64,000 nucleotides of DNA from Caulobacteraceae bacterium PMMR1 (GTDB lineage Bacteria > Pseudomonadota > Alphaproteobacteria > Caulobacterales > Caulobacteraceae), in contig JPOM01000001.1 of assembly GCA_000733915.1 (NCBI GenBank), positions 744,001 to 808,000 of the forward strand. Reading direction: 5' to 3'. A model generated the notes under the pieces. It saw nothing but the letters and a program-made list of their open reading frames with translations. It did no database searches and was not told the origin of the DNA. Below are positions 18,938 through 28,236 of this stretch, piece after piece (within the stretch, counting starts at the first letter, position 1; every line of letters begins with the position of its first letter). The position numbers were made by a program, and so were the translations under genes.

Positions 18938-20356
18938 TCAGCCGGCGGCCTTGGCCGCAGCGCTGGGGGCGGCCAGTGCCTGCACCAGGGCGCGGAAGGC
19001 GTCGCCGCGCACCTCGAAGTCCGCAAACTGGTCGAAGCTAGCGCAGGCGGGGCTGAGCAGCACCACCTCTTCCCGCCCGCTGGCCTGGGCGTCGCGATAG
19101 GCGGCCGCCACCGCATGCTCGAGATCGCCGCAGACAATGTGCGGCGCGGCCTCGCCGATCTCGCGAGCGAAGTCCTCGGCCGCCTCGCCGATGAGATAGG
19201 CCTTCTCGACCTTGCCGAAGAGGTCGGACAGGGGGGCGATGCCGCCCGACTTGGCGCGCCCGCCGGCGATCCAGCGGAAGCGGGGCAGGGCCTCCATCGC
19301 CTGGCGCGCGGCGTCGGCGTTGGTCGCCTTGCTGTCGTTGATGAAGCGGACGCGGCCGAGGGCGCCGACCTCCTCCATGCGGTGCGCCAGGCCGGGGAAG
19401 CTCAAGAGCGCCTCCGCCGCGACCTCGGGGGCGATGCCGACGGCGAGGGCGGCGGCGTAGGCCGCAGCCGCGTTCTGCCAGTTGTGCCGGCCGACCAGCG
19501 CCCGCGCCTGGCCAAGGTCGGCAACCTCGATCGTGCGCTCGCCGGTCGCGTCATAGAGCAGGCCCTGCAGCGCATAGACGCCCCGGCCCATGGCGCGCCG
19601 GGCCGAGATGGGGCGGATGGTGCGTCGGTTGGCGGCCACGAGCTCGGTGCAGATCTGCTGGCAGTAGGGGTCGTCCACCCCCACGACGGCGGTGTCGCCC
19701 ACGCCCTGGTTCAGGAAGATGCGGCGCTTGGCGGCGACGTAGTTCTCCATCGTGCCGTGCCGGTCGAGGTGGTCCGGCGAAATGTTAAGCAGGACCGCGG
19801 CGTCGCACTTCAGGCTGGAGGTCAGGTCCAGCTGGTAGCTCGACAGCTCCAGCACATAGACCGCGCCCCCGTGCATGTCGTCCAGACCTAGGATGCCGTA
19901 GCCGATGTTGCCGCCCAGGCGCACGTCCTTGCCAGCCTCGGCGACGATATGGCCGAGCAGCGCCGTCGTGGTCGACTTGCCGTTGGTGCCGGTGATCGCC
20001 GCGATCTTGGGCCGGCGCCACGCAGGCGCAGCGTTGACGGTCCGCGCGAAGACCTCGGCGTCGCCGATGATCTCCACGCCTGCGGCCCGGGCCTTGTCCA
20101 CCGTCCAGTGCGGCTTGGGGAAGTAGAGCGGCACGCCGGGCGAGAGCAGAAGGGCGTCCAGGCCCGACCAGTCCGCCGCCTGCAGGTCCACGACGGGCAG
20201 CCCCTCCCGGGCGGCCTGCTCCCGAGCGGGCGGCTTCTCGTCCCAGCAAGCGACCTCCGCCCCGCCGAGCACGAGCGCGCGCGCCGCGGCCAGGCCCGTG
20301 CGGGCGAGACCGAAGACGGCGACCTTGCGTCCGGCGAAGGCGGCGGCGGGGATCAC
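18938..20356 (-). CDS. murD: UDP-N-acetylmuramoylalanine--D-glutamate ligase
   Basis: MurD adds D-glutamate to UDP-MurNAc-L-Ala in the cytoplasm. The 472-residue protein starts at GTG 20356, with AGGAG about 10 nt upstream and 16 nt after mraY. It has the Mur ligase layout: an N-terminal UDP-binding fold (KVAVFGLARTG), the ATP loop GTNGKST at 123-129, SPDHLDRHGTMENY, and a C-terminal domain with NDSKATN. It is the last dcw gene of this run. The next gene is clpS rather than ftsW. Confidence 0.97.
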   Translation of the reverse strand: MIPAAAFAGRKVAVFGLARTGLAAARALVLGGAEVACWDEKPPAREQAAREGLPVVDLQAADWSGLDALLLSPGVPLYFPKPHWTVDKARAAGVEIIGDAEVFARTVNAAPAWRRPKIAAITGTNGKSTTTALLGHIVAEAGKDVRLGGNIGYGILGLDDMHGGAVYVLELSSYQLDLTSSLKCDAAVLLNISPDHLDRHGTMENYVAAKRRIFLNQGVGDTAVVGVDDPYCQQICTELVAANRRTIRPISARRAMGRGVYALQGLLYDATGERTIEVADLGQARALVGRHNWQNAAAAYAAALAVGIAPEVAAEALLSFPGLAHRMEEVGALGRVRFINDSKATNADAARQAMEALPRFRWIAGGRAKSGGIAPLSDLFGKVEKAYLIGEAAEDFAREIGEAAPHIVCGDLEHAVAAAYRDAQASGREEVVLLSPACASFDQFADFEVRGDAFRALVQALAAPSAAAKAAG

Positions 20357-20372
20357 GGGCGGGGGCGCTCCT

Positions 20373-21485
20373 CTAGCGGATCTTCAGGGTGGCGAGGCCG
20401 GCCAGGGCCAGGACCGCCGCCACGATCCAGAAGCGGATGACGATGGTCGGTTCGGCCCAGCCCAGGCGCTCGAAATGGTGGTGGATCGGGGCCATGCGAA
20501 AGACGCGCTTGCCGGTCAGCTTGAACGACGCGACCTGGACCATCACCGAGACGGTCTCCAGCACGAAGAGGCCGCCGATGACGCCCAGCACGATCTCGTG
20601 CTTGGTGCAGATCGCCATCGTGCCCAGCAGGCCGCCCAGGGCCAGCGAACCGGTGTCGCCCATGAAGATCTTGGCCGGCGGCGCGTTGTACCAGAGAAAG
20701 CCCATGCCGCCCCCGATCAGCGCCCCGCAGATGATGGCGAGCTCGCCCACGCCCGGCACGAAGTGCAGCTGCAGGTAGTCGGCGAATTTGAAGTTGCCGA
20801 CCAGGTAGGCGATGAACCCGAAGGCCGCCGTCGCGATCATCACCGGCACGATGGCTAGGCCGTCCAGCCCATCGGTGAGGTTCACGGCGTTGGAGAAGCC
20901 GCCGATCACGATCATGCCGAACACGACGTAGAAGAGGCCGAGGTTCAGCACCAGCTGCTTGAAGACCGGGAAGGTCACGCTGGTGTTCAGGCCCACCGGG
21001 TCGTTCAGCTGATGCCCTGCCGAGACGGTGGCATAGGTGGCGATGGCGGCGACGGCGAACTGCACCACGATCTTGACCTTGCCCGAGACGCCCGCGGTCG
21101 TCTGCTTGGTCACCTTCTCGTAGTCGTCGGAGAAGCCCAGCAGGGCATAGGAGGCGGTCACGAACAGGACCGTCCAGACATAGGGGTTGCCAAGGTCCGC
21201 CCAGAGCAGGGCGCCCACCGCCAGGCTGGCCAGGATCATGAACCCGCCCATGGTGGGCGTGCCCCGCTTCTCGGTGACGTGGCGCTCGATGCCGTCGGTG
21301 CGGATCGGCTGGCCTTTGCCCTGCCGCACGCGCATCCAGTCGATGAAGCGCTGGCCCATCAGCATCGCCACGACCTGCGCCGTCACCAGCGCCATGCCGG
21401 TGCGGAAGGTCAGGTACCGCATCAGGTTCAGGAGCGGCACATAGGCGTGGTGCGGGTCGAGGTGCAGGTAAAGCCAGTAAAACAT
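20373..21485 (-). CDS. mraY: Phospho-N-acetylmuramoyl-pentapeptide-transferase
   Basis: MraY transfers phospho-MurNAc-pentapeptide to undecaprenyl phosphate, making lipid I at the inner membrane. The 370-residue protein has ten hydrophobic helices. The catalytic blocks are [24 protein letters not shown] and [12 protein letters not shown], and the HHHFE loop ([15 protein letters not shown]) comes near the end. Its ATG overlaps the murF stop by 1 nt (TGATG). Confidence 0.97.
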   Translation of the reverse strand: MFYWLYLHLDPHHAYVPLLNLMRYLTFRTGMALVTAQVVAMLMGQRFIDWMRVRQGKGQPIRTDGIERHVTEKRGTPTMGGFMILASLAVGALLWADLGNPYVWTVLFVTASYALLGFSDDYEKVTKQTTAGVSGKVKIVVQFAVAAIATYATVSAGHQLNDPVGLNTSVTFPVFKQLVLNLGLFYVVFGMIVIGGFSNAVNLTDGLDGLAIVPVMIATAAFGFIAYLVGNFKFADYLQLHFVPGVGELAIICGALIGGGMGFLWYNAPPAKIFMGDTGSLALGGLLGTMAICTKHEIVLGVIGGLFVLETVSVMVQVASFKLTGKRVFRMAPIHHHFERLGWAEPTIVIRFWIVAAVLALAGLATLKIR

Positions 21486-22882
21486 CAGACGCGGGCTCCG
21501 GGCTCGACCGGCTGCATAGCCCTGAGCGCGTCGGCGACCAACGCGGCCTTCGAGCCGTTGGAGCCTTTCACGACCACCGCGTCGCCGGGCCGCACCTGCG
21601 CCGTCACCCGCGGCGCGAGCTCCGCCGCGCTCTCCGCCCAGCCGCCGCGCCGCTCGGGCGGCAGCGCCTCATGCAGGCTCCGCATCAGGGGACCGGCGGT
21701 GAACACCAGATCGAGCTTGGCGGCGGCGATCGGCTCGGCCAGGGCGGCGTGCATGGCCGGTCCCTCGGGTCCAAGCTCCAGCATGTCGGTCAGGACGGCG
21801 ATCCGGCGGCCCTGGACCGGGCGGGCGCCCAGCGTCGCGAAAGCCGAGCGCATCGAGATCGGATTGGCGTTGTAGCTCTCGTCGATCAGGAGCAGCTCGC
21901 CGCGGGCGAGCGGGATGCGATACTCGCGGCCCCGGCCTTCCAGCGGCGCGAAGCTTGCCAGCGCCGTCATGCCGACTTCGAGGGGCACGCCGAGCGCCTC
22001 GGCGGTGAGCAGGACCGCGAGGCTCATCTCGCCCCAATGCGCGGCGGATTGGGCGATGGGGAAGCGGGCGCGCCGCCCGTGCAGCTCGGCCTCGACCAGG
22101 GCGCCCTCGGCGTTCGGCTTGAAGGCGAGCAGGCGCGCCTGGCGGCCCTCGCGGCCGAAGGTGAAGATGTCGGCGCCGCGCGCCTTCGCCGCGTCCCGAA
22201 GCAGGCCGAGCCAGCGGTTGTCGGCGTTCAGGATCGCCCGCCCGCCGGGCTGAAGCCCCTCGAAGATCTCCGCCTTGGCATGGGCGACGCCGGTCTCGCC
22301 GTCCGCGAAGTTCTCCACGTGCACCGGTCCCACGGTGGTCACGAGCGCCGCGTGGGGCCGGACCATGGGCGAGAGGGCCGCGATCTCGCCCGCGTGGTTC
22401 ATGCCGATCTCAAAGACGGCGCGCTCGGTCCCGGGGGGCATGCGCGCCAGGGTGAGGGGCACGCCGATGTGGTTGTTGTAGCTCTTCACCGAGGCGTGGG
22501 CCGGGCCCGCCAGCGCCAGGGCGGCGGCGATGGCCTGGGTGGTGCTGGTCTTGCCGACGGAGCCGGTCACCGCGGCGCGGCGGCAGTTCGGGGCGCGGTC
22601 CCGGGCGGCGAGGCCCAGGGCCTGCAGCGCGCGCAAGGTGTCCGGCGCGAGGACCGCGGGCACGCCCTCGACCGCACGGGCGATCAGGGCGCCGGCCGCG
22701 CCTTTCCGCATCGCCTCGCCCACGAACTCATGCCCGTCGCGAACCCCTTCCAGCGCCACGAACAGGTCGCCGGGCTCAAGCGTGCGCGTGTCGATGGAGA
22801 CGCCCGTCGCCGCAAATCGCTCGCCCTGCAGCGCGCCGCCTGTCGCCGCCACGATCTCGTCGCTGGTCCAGAGCGCGCTCAC
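21485..22882 (-). CDS. murF: UDP-N-acetylmuramoyl-tripeptide--D-alanyl-D-alanine ligase
   Basis: MurF adds D-Ala-D-Ala to UDP-MurNAc-tripeptide. The 465-residue protein starts at GTG 22882, overlapping the murE stop by 4 nt (GTGA). Visible features are the ATP loop TGSVGKTS at 106-113, [20 protein letters not shown] in the central domain, and [11 protein letters not shown], typical of MurF. It is coupled to murE upstream and mraY downstream. Confidence 0.96.
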   Translation of the reverse strand: MSALWTSDEIVAATGGALQGERFAATGVSIDTRTLEPGDLFVALEGVRDGHEFVGEAMRKGAAGALIARAVEGVPAVLAPDTLRALQALGLAARDRAPNCRRAAVTGSVGKTSTTQAIAAALALAGPAHASVKSYNNHIGVPLTLARMPPGTERAVFEIGMNHAGEIAALSPMVRPHAALVTTVGPVHVENFADGETGVAHAKAEIFEGLQPGGRAILNADNRWLGLLRDAAKARGADIFTFGREGRQARLLAFKPNAEGALVEAELHGRRARFPIAQSAAHWGEMSLAVLLTAEALGVPLEVGMTALASFAPLEGRGREYRIPLARGELLLIDESYNANPISMRSAFATLGARPVQGRRIAVLTDMLELGPEGPAMHAALAEPIAAAKLDLVFTAGPLMRSLHEALPPERRGGWAESAAELAPRVTAQVRPGDAVVVKGSNGSKAALVADALRAMQPVEPGARV

Positions 22883-24321
22883 GGCGAGGTCTCCAGCGCC
22901 CGGCGGACCTCGGCGACGTCGTCGAAGGGCAGGGTGACGTCGCCGACGATCTGGCCCTGCTCGTGACCCTTGCCGGCGACCACCAGCACGTCGCCCGTCC
23001 TGAGCTCGGCCACGGCGGCGGCGATGGCGGCGCGTCGGTCGCCGACCTCGCGCGCGTTCGGGGCGCCCGCGCGGACCTCGGCGCGAATGCGGGCGGGGTC
23101 CTCGGAGCGCGGATTGTCGTCGGTGACGATGGCGAGGTCGGCCAGGCGCTCGGCCGCGGCCCCCATCAGCGGGCGCTTGCTCCGGTCGCGGTCGCCGCCG
23201 GCGCCGAACACCACGATCAGCCGGCCCGAGGCGTGGGGGCGGAGCGCCTCCAGCACCGTCTCCAGGCCGTCCGGCGTGTGGGCGTAGTCGACATAGGCCT
23301 CCCCGCCCGCCCGGGAGCGGCCGACGCGCTGCAGCCGGCCCGGCGCGCCGCGCAGCCGCTCCAGCGCCTCCAGCACTGGCTCCACGGCCTCGCCCGCAGC
23401 GATGCAGAGGCCCGCAGCCACAAGGGCGTTGGCGGCCTGGAACGCGCCGGCCAGGGGCAGGCGCACCGTGCGACGCGCGCCGAAGGCGTCGAGCTCAAGG
23501 GCCTGGCCGTCCGGGGTCGGGGTGCGCGCGACCAGGCGCAGGCCTTGGCCCGCATGGCCCACGCTCAGCACGCCCTGGCCATGGACGACCGCCGCGGCTG
23601 CAAAGTGCGGGTATTCCGGGCTGTCGGCGTTCAGCACCGCCGTGCCGCCCCGGGGCAGGAGCGCCTCGAACAGGCGGAGCTTGGCGGCGCGATAGGCCTC
23701 CATGGTCCCGTGGTAGTCGAGATGGTCCTGGGTCAGGTTGGTGAACCCCGCCGCCTTCAGCGTCAGGCCGTCGAGGCGCCGCTGCTCCAGGCCGTGCGAG
23801 GACGCCTCCAGCGCGAGCCGCGTCACGCCCCGCGCGGCGAACTCTGCGGCGAAGCGCGCCACCTCGCCGGCGTCCGGCGTGGTCAGCCCCGGGCCGGTCA
23901 GGTCCTCGCCGGGCTCGAGCTGCACGCCCAAGGTGCCCATGCTGGCCGCGCTCCGGCCGAGCGCTGCGAACAGCTGGCGGCAGAACGTCGCCACGGAGGT
24001 CTTGCCGTTGGTGCCGGTGACCGCGACGCAAACCTCGGGCTCGGCGCCCCAAAAGGCGCGGGCGGCCAAGGCGTAGGCGCGGCGGACGTCGTGGGCGCGG
24101 ATCGTCGGGACGGCCTGCTCGGGCGTGTCCTCGGGGACGAGCACCGCGGCGGCCCCGCTCGCAATCGCCTGCGACAGGAAGGCGCGGCCGTCGACCTGCG
24201 TCCCCGGCAGGGCGGCGAAGAGCACGCCGGGGCCGGCCTTGCGGCTGTCGGCGGTCACAGCGGCGATCGGCGGGTCGACCGCAAGCTCCCGCTTCACGAG
24301 TTCGGACAGGCGCCTAGTCAT
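22879..24321 (-). CDS. murE: UDP-MurNAc-L-Ala-D-Glu--2,6-diaminopimelate ligase
   Basis: MurE (480 residues) adds the third residue of the peptidoglycan stem. The ATP loop GTNGKTS and the SSHGLEQRRLDG block are present. The DNPRSEDP motif near the C-terminus is the signature for meso-diaminopimelate rather than lysine, as expected in a Gram-negative bacterium. It starts at ATG 24321, overlapping the end of ftsI by 8 nt. Confidence 0.96.
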   Translation of the reverse strand: MTRRLSELVKRELAVDPPIAAVTADSRKAGPGVLFAALPGTQVDGRAFLSQAIASGAAAVLVPEDTPEQAVPTIRAHDVRRAYALAARAFWGAEPEVCVAVTGTNGKTSVATFCRQLFAALGRSAASMGTLGVQLEPGEDLTGPGLTTPDAGEVARFAAEFAARGVTRLALEASSHGLEQRRLDGLTLKAAGFTNLTQDHLDYHGTMEAYRAAKLRLFEALLPRGGTAVLNADSPEYPHFAAAAVVHGQGVLSVGHAGQGLRLVARTPTPDGQALELDAFGARRTVRLPLAGAFQAANALVAAGLCIAAGEAVEPVLEALERLRGAPGRLQRVGRSRAGGEAYVDYAHTPDGLETVLEALRPHASGRLIVVFGAGGDRDRSKRPLMGAAAERLADLAIVTDDNPRSEDPARIRAEVRAGAPNAREVGDRRAAIAAAVAELRTGDVLVVAGKGHEQGQIVGDVTLPFDDVAEVRRALETSP

Positions 24322-26065
24322 GCATGCCCGTCCCCGCAGGGCTCGCGGCGGGCGCAGCGTCGAGGGCGGGCCCGGCGCGGCGCGCGACGCCGAGGAAGGG
24401 CGCGACGCGGTCGATCACCCGCCCTGCGGTCGGCGCGGCGTTCCAGCCCGCGGTGATGAAGCCGTAGGTGTCCTTGGTCGCCTTCGGGCTATCGAGCGTG
24501 ATCAGCACGAAGTAGCGCTTGGCGTCTGCGGGTCCATCGGTCGGGAAGACCGCGGCGAAGGAGGAGACGTTGTTGGCGCCGTAGCGGCCGTTCTCGACCT
24601 TCTGCGCCGAGCCGGTCTTGCCTCCGACCCGCAGGCCGGGGGCGAGCTTCTCGACCTGCTTGCCCGAGCCCTCCACGACGTTCCGGCGCATGAGGTCGAG
24701 CATGGTGCGCGAGGTCGCCTCCGAAATCACTCGCCTGCCTTGGGGCGCCTGTCCGGGCCCGAGCTTGCGGATGGTGAGCGGGATGTAGCGGCCTCCGTTC
24801 AGCACGGCCGTCATGCCCGTCGCAAGCGCGAGGGGGGTCACGCTGATGCCCTGGCCGAAGGCGATGTTGGCGAGGGTCAGCTCCGACAGCTGGCGCGGAA
24901 CCAGCGGCCGCGCGCTCTCCGCCAGCTCGCTCGGGGCCGCGCCGAAAAGACCCAGGCGGTGGAAGTAGTCGCCCATCACCGCGGGGCCGGCGCGCAGCGC
25001 CAGCTTGGCCGCTCCGATATTGGAGGAGTGGGTGAACACCTGGGCGAGGGTCAGGACCGTATCGCCCTTCTCGTGGTCATGGATCGGGCGCGCGTCGCCG
25101 ATCTGGAGCGGCATGCGCACGTCGAAGGTGGAGTCGAGGGTCGCCAGGCCCTGGTCCAGCGCCACCGCCAGGGTGAACACCTTGAAGACCGAGCCCAACT
25201 CGTAGGGGCGGTTCGCGACCAGGTTCTGGGGCGCTGCGCCCGGCGCGTTCGGATCGAAGGCCGGCCAGCTGGACAGGGCCAGGATCTCGCCGGTCTGCAC
25301 GTCCACGACGAGGCCTGCGCCGCCCACGGCGGAGAAGGTTGAGACCGCCCGGCGGAGCTCGTCGTCCAGCGCGCTCTGGACCCGCAGGTCCATGGCGAGC
25401 GCCACCGGCTCGCTGCGGGCGGCGGCGGCGTGGATCGCCCCGTCCAGGCCCCGCTCCGCTCCCGCCAGGCCCTTGCCGGACGGGTCCGCGTAGCCGATCA
25501 GGTGCGCGCCGGTCTGCCCGAGAGGGTAGTCGCGCCGCGCCTCCTCCTCGAACTGCACGCCGGGCAGGCCGAGGTCGTGGATCGCTTCCCGCTCCGCGGC
25601 GTCCAGCCCGCCGGCCAGGTACTCGCGCCGCTTGCCGGCCAGGGCGCGGTCCAGGCGCTCGCGCGCCAGCTTGGGATAGGCTTTCAGCAGGGCGGCGCGG
25701 GTCTGGTCGGGGTCCCACACGTCCTTGGGGTCGAGATAAAGGCCGTAGTGCGTGATGTCCGCCGCCAGCAGTTCGCCGTTGCGGTCGGTCAGGTCGGCCC
25801 TCACCACGAGCGGCGGCGGGGCGGCGTAGACGTCCTCGCCCACCGGCGAGAACAGGGCCGCACGGGTCGCCTCATAGGCCAGGGCCGCAAAGACGCACAC
25901 GAACAGCGCCAGGATGAAGAAGATGCGCAGGCGGGTATCGTCGGCTGGGCGATTGGCGGCGCGGGCGCGCTCAAAGGCGTGCTCCAGCCGCCAGATCGCG
26001 CGGGCGCCCATGCGCAGCGCCTGGCCAAGTCCGGGGGCGGGCGAGGGCAGGGGGGCGACGGTCAT
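24314..26065 (-). CDS. ftsI: Penicillin-binding protein 3, septal transpeptidase
   Basis: FtsI cross-links peptidoglycan at the division septum. The 583-residue protein has a short cytoplasmic tail, one hydrophobic anchor near residues 48-70, a PBP dimerisation domain, and a transpeptidase domain. The active-site motifs are in order: SVFK (in ELGSVFKVFTLA, the catalytic serine), SSN (in THSSNIGAAK) and KTG (in VGGKTGSAQK). Its start overlaps the ftsL stop by 4 nt, and its end overlaps the murE start by 8 nt. Confidence 0.96.
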   Translation of the reverse strand: MTVAPLPSPAPGLGQALRMGARAIWRLEHAFERARAANRPADDTRLRIFFILALFVCVFAALAYEATRAALFSPVGEDVYAAPPPLVVRADLTDRNGELLAADITHYGLYLDPKDVWDPDQTRAALLKAYPKLARERLDRALAGKRREYLAGGLDAAEREAIHDLGLPGVQFEEEARRDYPLGQTGAHLIGYADPSGKGLAGAERGLDGAIHAAAARSEPVALAMDLRVQSALDDELRRAVSTFSAVGGAGLVVDVQTGEILALSSWPAFDPNAPGAAPQNLVANRPYELGSVFKVFTLAVALDQGLATLDSTFDVRMPLQIGDARPIHDHEKGDTVLTLAQVFTHSSNIGAAKLALRAGPAVMGDYFHRLGLFGAAPSELAESARPLVPRQLSELTLANIAFGQGISVTPLALATGMTAVLNGGRYIPLTIRKLGPGQAPQGRRVISEATSRTMLDLMRRNVVEGSGKQVEKLAPGLRVGGKTGSAQKVENGRYGANNVSSFAAVFPTDGPADAKRYFVLITLDSPKATKDTYGFITAGWNAAPTAGRVIDRVAPFLGVARRAGPALDAAPAASPAGTGMHD

Positions 26066-26424
26066 CGCGGCGCGGCCTCCGTCTTGGGCAAGGTCGCGAC
26101 GGGGCGGCGGAGGGCGTCGGCGACGGTGTCGAGGCTGGCCTCGCGCTCCGCGCGCGGAGGCTGAAGCCCCAGGTACTGGCTGGCCAGGATCTCCAGCCGC
26201 TCCGGCCGCTGCAGGGCGGCGACCTCGGCGCGGAGGCCGCGGATGCGCCGCTGCTCCACGGCGATGCGGGCGTTGACCTCGGCGAGGCGGGCGGTGTCCT
26301 GCCCGGCGCGGGCCTTCATGGCGTAGACGCCGACCGCAGCCGCCAGGAGCAGGACCAGGGCCGCCAGGTTCACGACCCGCACCCCCCGCCAGCGTCGGTC
26401 GTACAGCCGCTTGAGCCCGCTCAT
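26062..26424 (-). CDS. ftsL: Cell division protein FtsL-like
   Basis: This 120-residue single-pass membrane protein begins at ATG 26424 with [20 protein letters not shown]. One hydrophobic segment at about 18-36 is followed by a heptad-like coiled region ([20 protein letters not shown]). FtsL sequences are poorly conserved, so the name rests mainly on position (between rsmH and ftsI, with 4-nt overlaps on both sides) and on topology. With FtsB and FtsQ it would help activate FtsW and FtsI. Confidence 0.8.
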   Translation of the reverse strand: MSGLKRLYDRRWRGVRVVNLAALVLLLAAAVGVYAMKARAGQDTARLAEVNARIAVEQRRIRGLRAEVAALQRPERLEILASQYLGLQPPRAEREASLDTVADALRRPVATLPKTEAAPR

Positions 26425-27374
26425 GCCGCGGTTCTCCAGGGCGGGGCGTCGGTGCGGACGGCGGCGCGGAGCTTGGCGGAGCGGGCGCGGGGGTTGGCGG
26501 CGAGCTCGGCCGCGCCCGGCGCGACCGCGCCCCGGGCCAGCAGGGCGAAGCTCGGGCGCGCGGCCTCCGTCCGCGGCGGCAGGTGGCGCGAGGTCTGGGG
26601 CGTGCGACCGGCCCGCTCCGTCAGGAAGGCCTTCACGATGCGATCCTCCAGCGAGTGGAAGGCGACCACGACCAGCCGCCCGCCCTCGGGAAGCAGGTGC
26701 TCGGCGGCCGCGAGCCCGACTTCGATCTCGCGGAGCTCGTCGTTCACCGCGATGCGAAGCGCCTGGAAGACGCGCGTGGCGGGGTGCGTCGGGGCGCCCC
26801 GGCGTCCGCCGAGCGCCGCCTCCACCGTGTCGGCGAGGTCGGCCGTGCGCGCGAAGGGCCGCTCGGCGCGGCGGCGCACCAGCACGGCGGCGATGCGGCG
26901 CGAGGCGCGCTCCTCGCCATAGGTCCAGAAGATGTCGGCCAGCTCCTCGGGCTCGGCGGTGTTCACGAGGTCCGCCGCGGTCGGGCCCTCGGCGCCCATG
27001 CGCATGTCCAGCGGACCGTCGCGCATGAAGCTGAAGCCGCGCTCCGCCTCGTCCAGCTGCATGGACGAGACGCCAAGGTCGAAGACGATCGCGTCCGGCG
27101 CGCCCGCGCCCGTCGCGGCCAGGCCCGCCTCCAGCTCGGAGAAGCGCCGCAGGACCAGGGCGAAGCGCTCGCCGAAGTCGGCCTTGAGCGGCTCGGCGAA
27201 GCCGGCGGCGCTCGGGTCGCGGTCGAAGGCGATCACCCGCGCGCCCCGCTCCAGGAACGCCCTCGAATAGCCGCCGGCGCCGAAGGTCGCGTCCACGACC
27301 AGGCGGCCGGGCCCTGGCTGGGCGGCGTCCAGCACCTCGGCCAGGAGGACGGGGATGTGCGCCGCCTCGCTCAT
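26421..27374 (-). CDS. rsmH: 16S rRNA m4C1402 methyltransferase
   Basis: RsmH (MraW) methylates N4 of C1402 in 16S rRNA. The start is ATG 27374 ([17 protein letters not shown]), overlapping the mraZ stop by 4 nt; the frame is open further upstream, but that part lies inside mraZ. The 317-residue protein has the SAM motif [34 protein letters not shown], and [15 protein letters not shown], all typical. [13 protein letters not shown] lies in the C-terminal third. Confidence 0.96.
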   Translation of the reverse strand: MSEAAHIPVLLAEVLDAAQPGPGRLVVDATFGAGGYSRAFLERGARVIAFDRDPSAAGFAEPLKADFGERFALVLRRFSELEAGLAATGAGAPDAIVFDLGVSSMQLDEAERGFSFMRDGPLDMRMGAEGPTAADLVNTAEPEELADIFWTYGEERASRRIAAVLVRRRAERPFARTADLADTVEAALGGRRGAPTHPATRVFQALRIAVNDELREIEVGLAAAEHLLPEGGRLVVVAFHSLEDRIVKAFLTERAGRTPQTSRHLPPRTEAARPSFALLARGAVAPGAAELAANPRARSAKLRAAVRTDAPPWRTAA

Positions 27375-27838
27375 GCCGCGGCTGCGCCCGTGCGGGCCCG
27401 TTGCGCCAGCCGCAGCCCGGCCAAGCCGTCCCGCGCCACCCGGCGCTGCTCGGCGCGGTGGGCGTGAAACGCCTCGCGCGACCAGACCTGGAAGCGATCG
27501 CCCAGGCCGACGACGGCGACCCACTCGGTGATGCCGAACTCCTGGCACAGGCTCTCCGGCAAGGTGATCCGCCCGGCGCTGTCGAACGCCAGCTGGTGCA
27601 TGCCGCCAAAGACGGTCGTCTCCAGCGCCGAGCGCAGGGGGTCGCCGAACGGCAGCTCGTCGATCAGGCCGCGATAGCGCTGAAACAGGGCGTCGCCGCC
27701 GCCCTCCAGGCAGTCGGCCTCAAAGCTCGGGAAGCAGAACACGCCCTCGAACGGCCCGGCGGCCAGGGCGCGGAACTCCTGCGGCACGACGATGCGCCGC
27801 TTGGAGTCGAGCTGCTTCTCGAACGTCGAAAGGAACAC
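27371..27838 (-). CDS. mraZ: Transcriptional regulator MraZ
   Basis: MraZ is a ring-forming AbrB-fold DNA-binding protein that controls its own division/cell-wall operon. GTG 27838 gives [20 protein letters not shown], the standard N-terminus, and 155 residues. The two SpoVT-AbrB half domains are seen, the second with [20 protein letters not shown]. It heads the eight-gene string down to murD. Candidate operator repeats lie 36-79 nt upstream. Confidence 0.94.
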   Translation of the reverse strand: MFLSTFEKQLDSKRRIVVPQEFRALAAGPFEGVFCFPSFEADCLEGGGDALFQRYRGLIDELPFGDPLRSALETTVFGGMHQLAFDSAGRITLPESLCQEFGITEWVAVVGLGDRFQVWSREAFHAHRAEQRRVARDGLAGLRLAQRARTGAAAA

Positions 27839-27872
27839 GCCTGCCCGGCCCCGTCCCGCCTCGCGGTGCAAT

Positions 27873-27917
27873 TGGGTTAACACGGGATTGAGTGGGATAC
27901 AATGACACCAAGCGGGA
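27873..27917. promoter_or_regulatory. Candidate MraZ operator: GGG repeats every 10 nt
   Basis: On the plus strand GGG triplets occur at 27874, 27884, 27894 and 27914, in exact 10-nt register; the 27904 position reads GAC. The units read TTGGG, ACGGG, GTGGG and GCGGG. MraZ is known to bind three or more TGGGN-type repeats 5 nt apart, that is, with a 10-nt period. The GGG strand is opposite to the mraZ coding strand, which weakens the call. Confidence 0.5.
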
Positions 27918-28236
27918 AGCGCTGCTGCATTTTGGCGTGAGCTCGGCCTCCGCGGGCCGCCTCGATCATCACGGGCGCGCCCTCGCGACCGCCCGCCTTG
28001 AGCCCGCCGAGCAGGGCTCGAGCTCCGCGGCCGCCTCCCGCGCCAGGGCGGCGCGCCGGCTCGACGGCTCGGCCGGGGAAGGACCGGCGGACGGTGAAGC
28101 GGACACTTCGGGTATGCACGCACCCTTGCGATCGAGCGGCCCCGGGCCTCGCCCCGGCAATAGGCGCCAAGCTGCCGCCGACGTTCCCGCCGCGGAGGGG
28201 GTAGCCGCCCGCCCCGCGTGCGCCTACCTTGCGTTC
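27918..28236. other. mraZ-uvrB intergenic region
   Basis: About 320 nt separate the candidate MraZ repeats from the uvrB start. The frame upstream of uvrB stays open, but its sequence is Ala/Arg/Gly-rich and unlike UvrB, so I treat it as untranslated. I see no clear promoter, LexA/SOS box or terminator in it. Confidence 0.4.
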
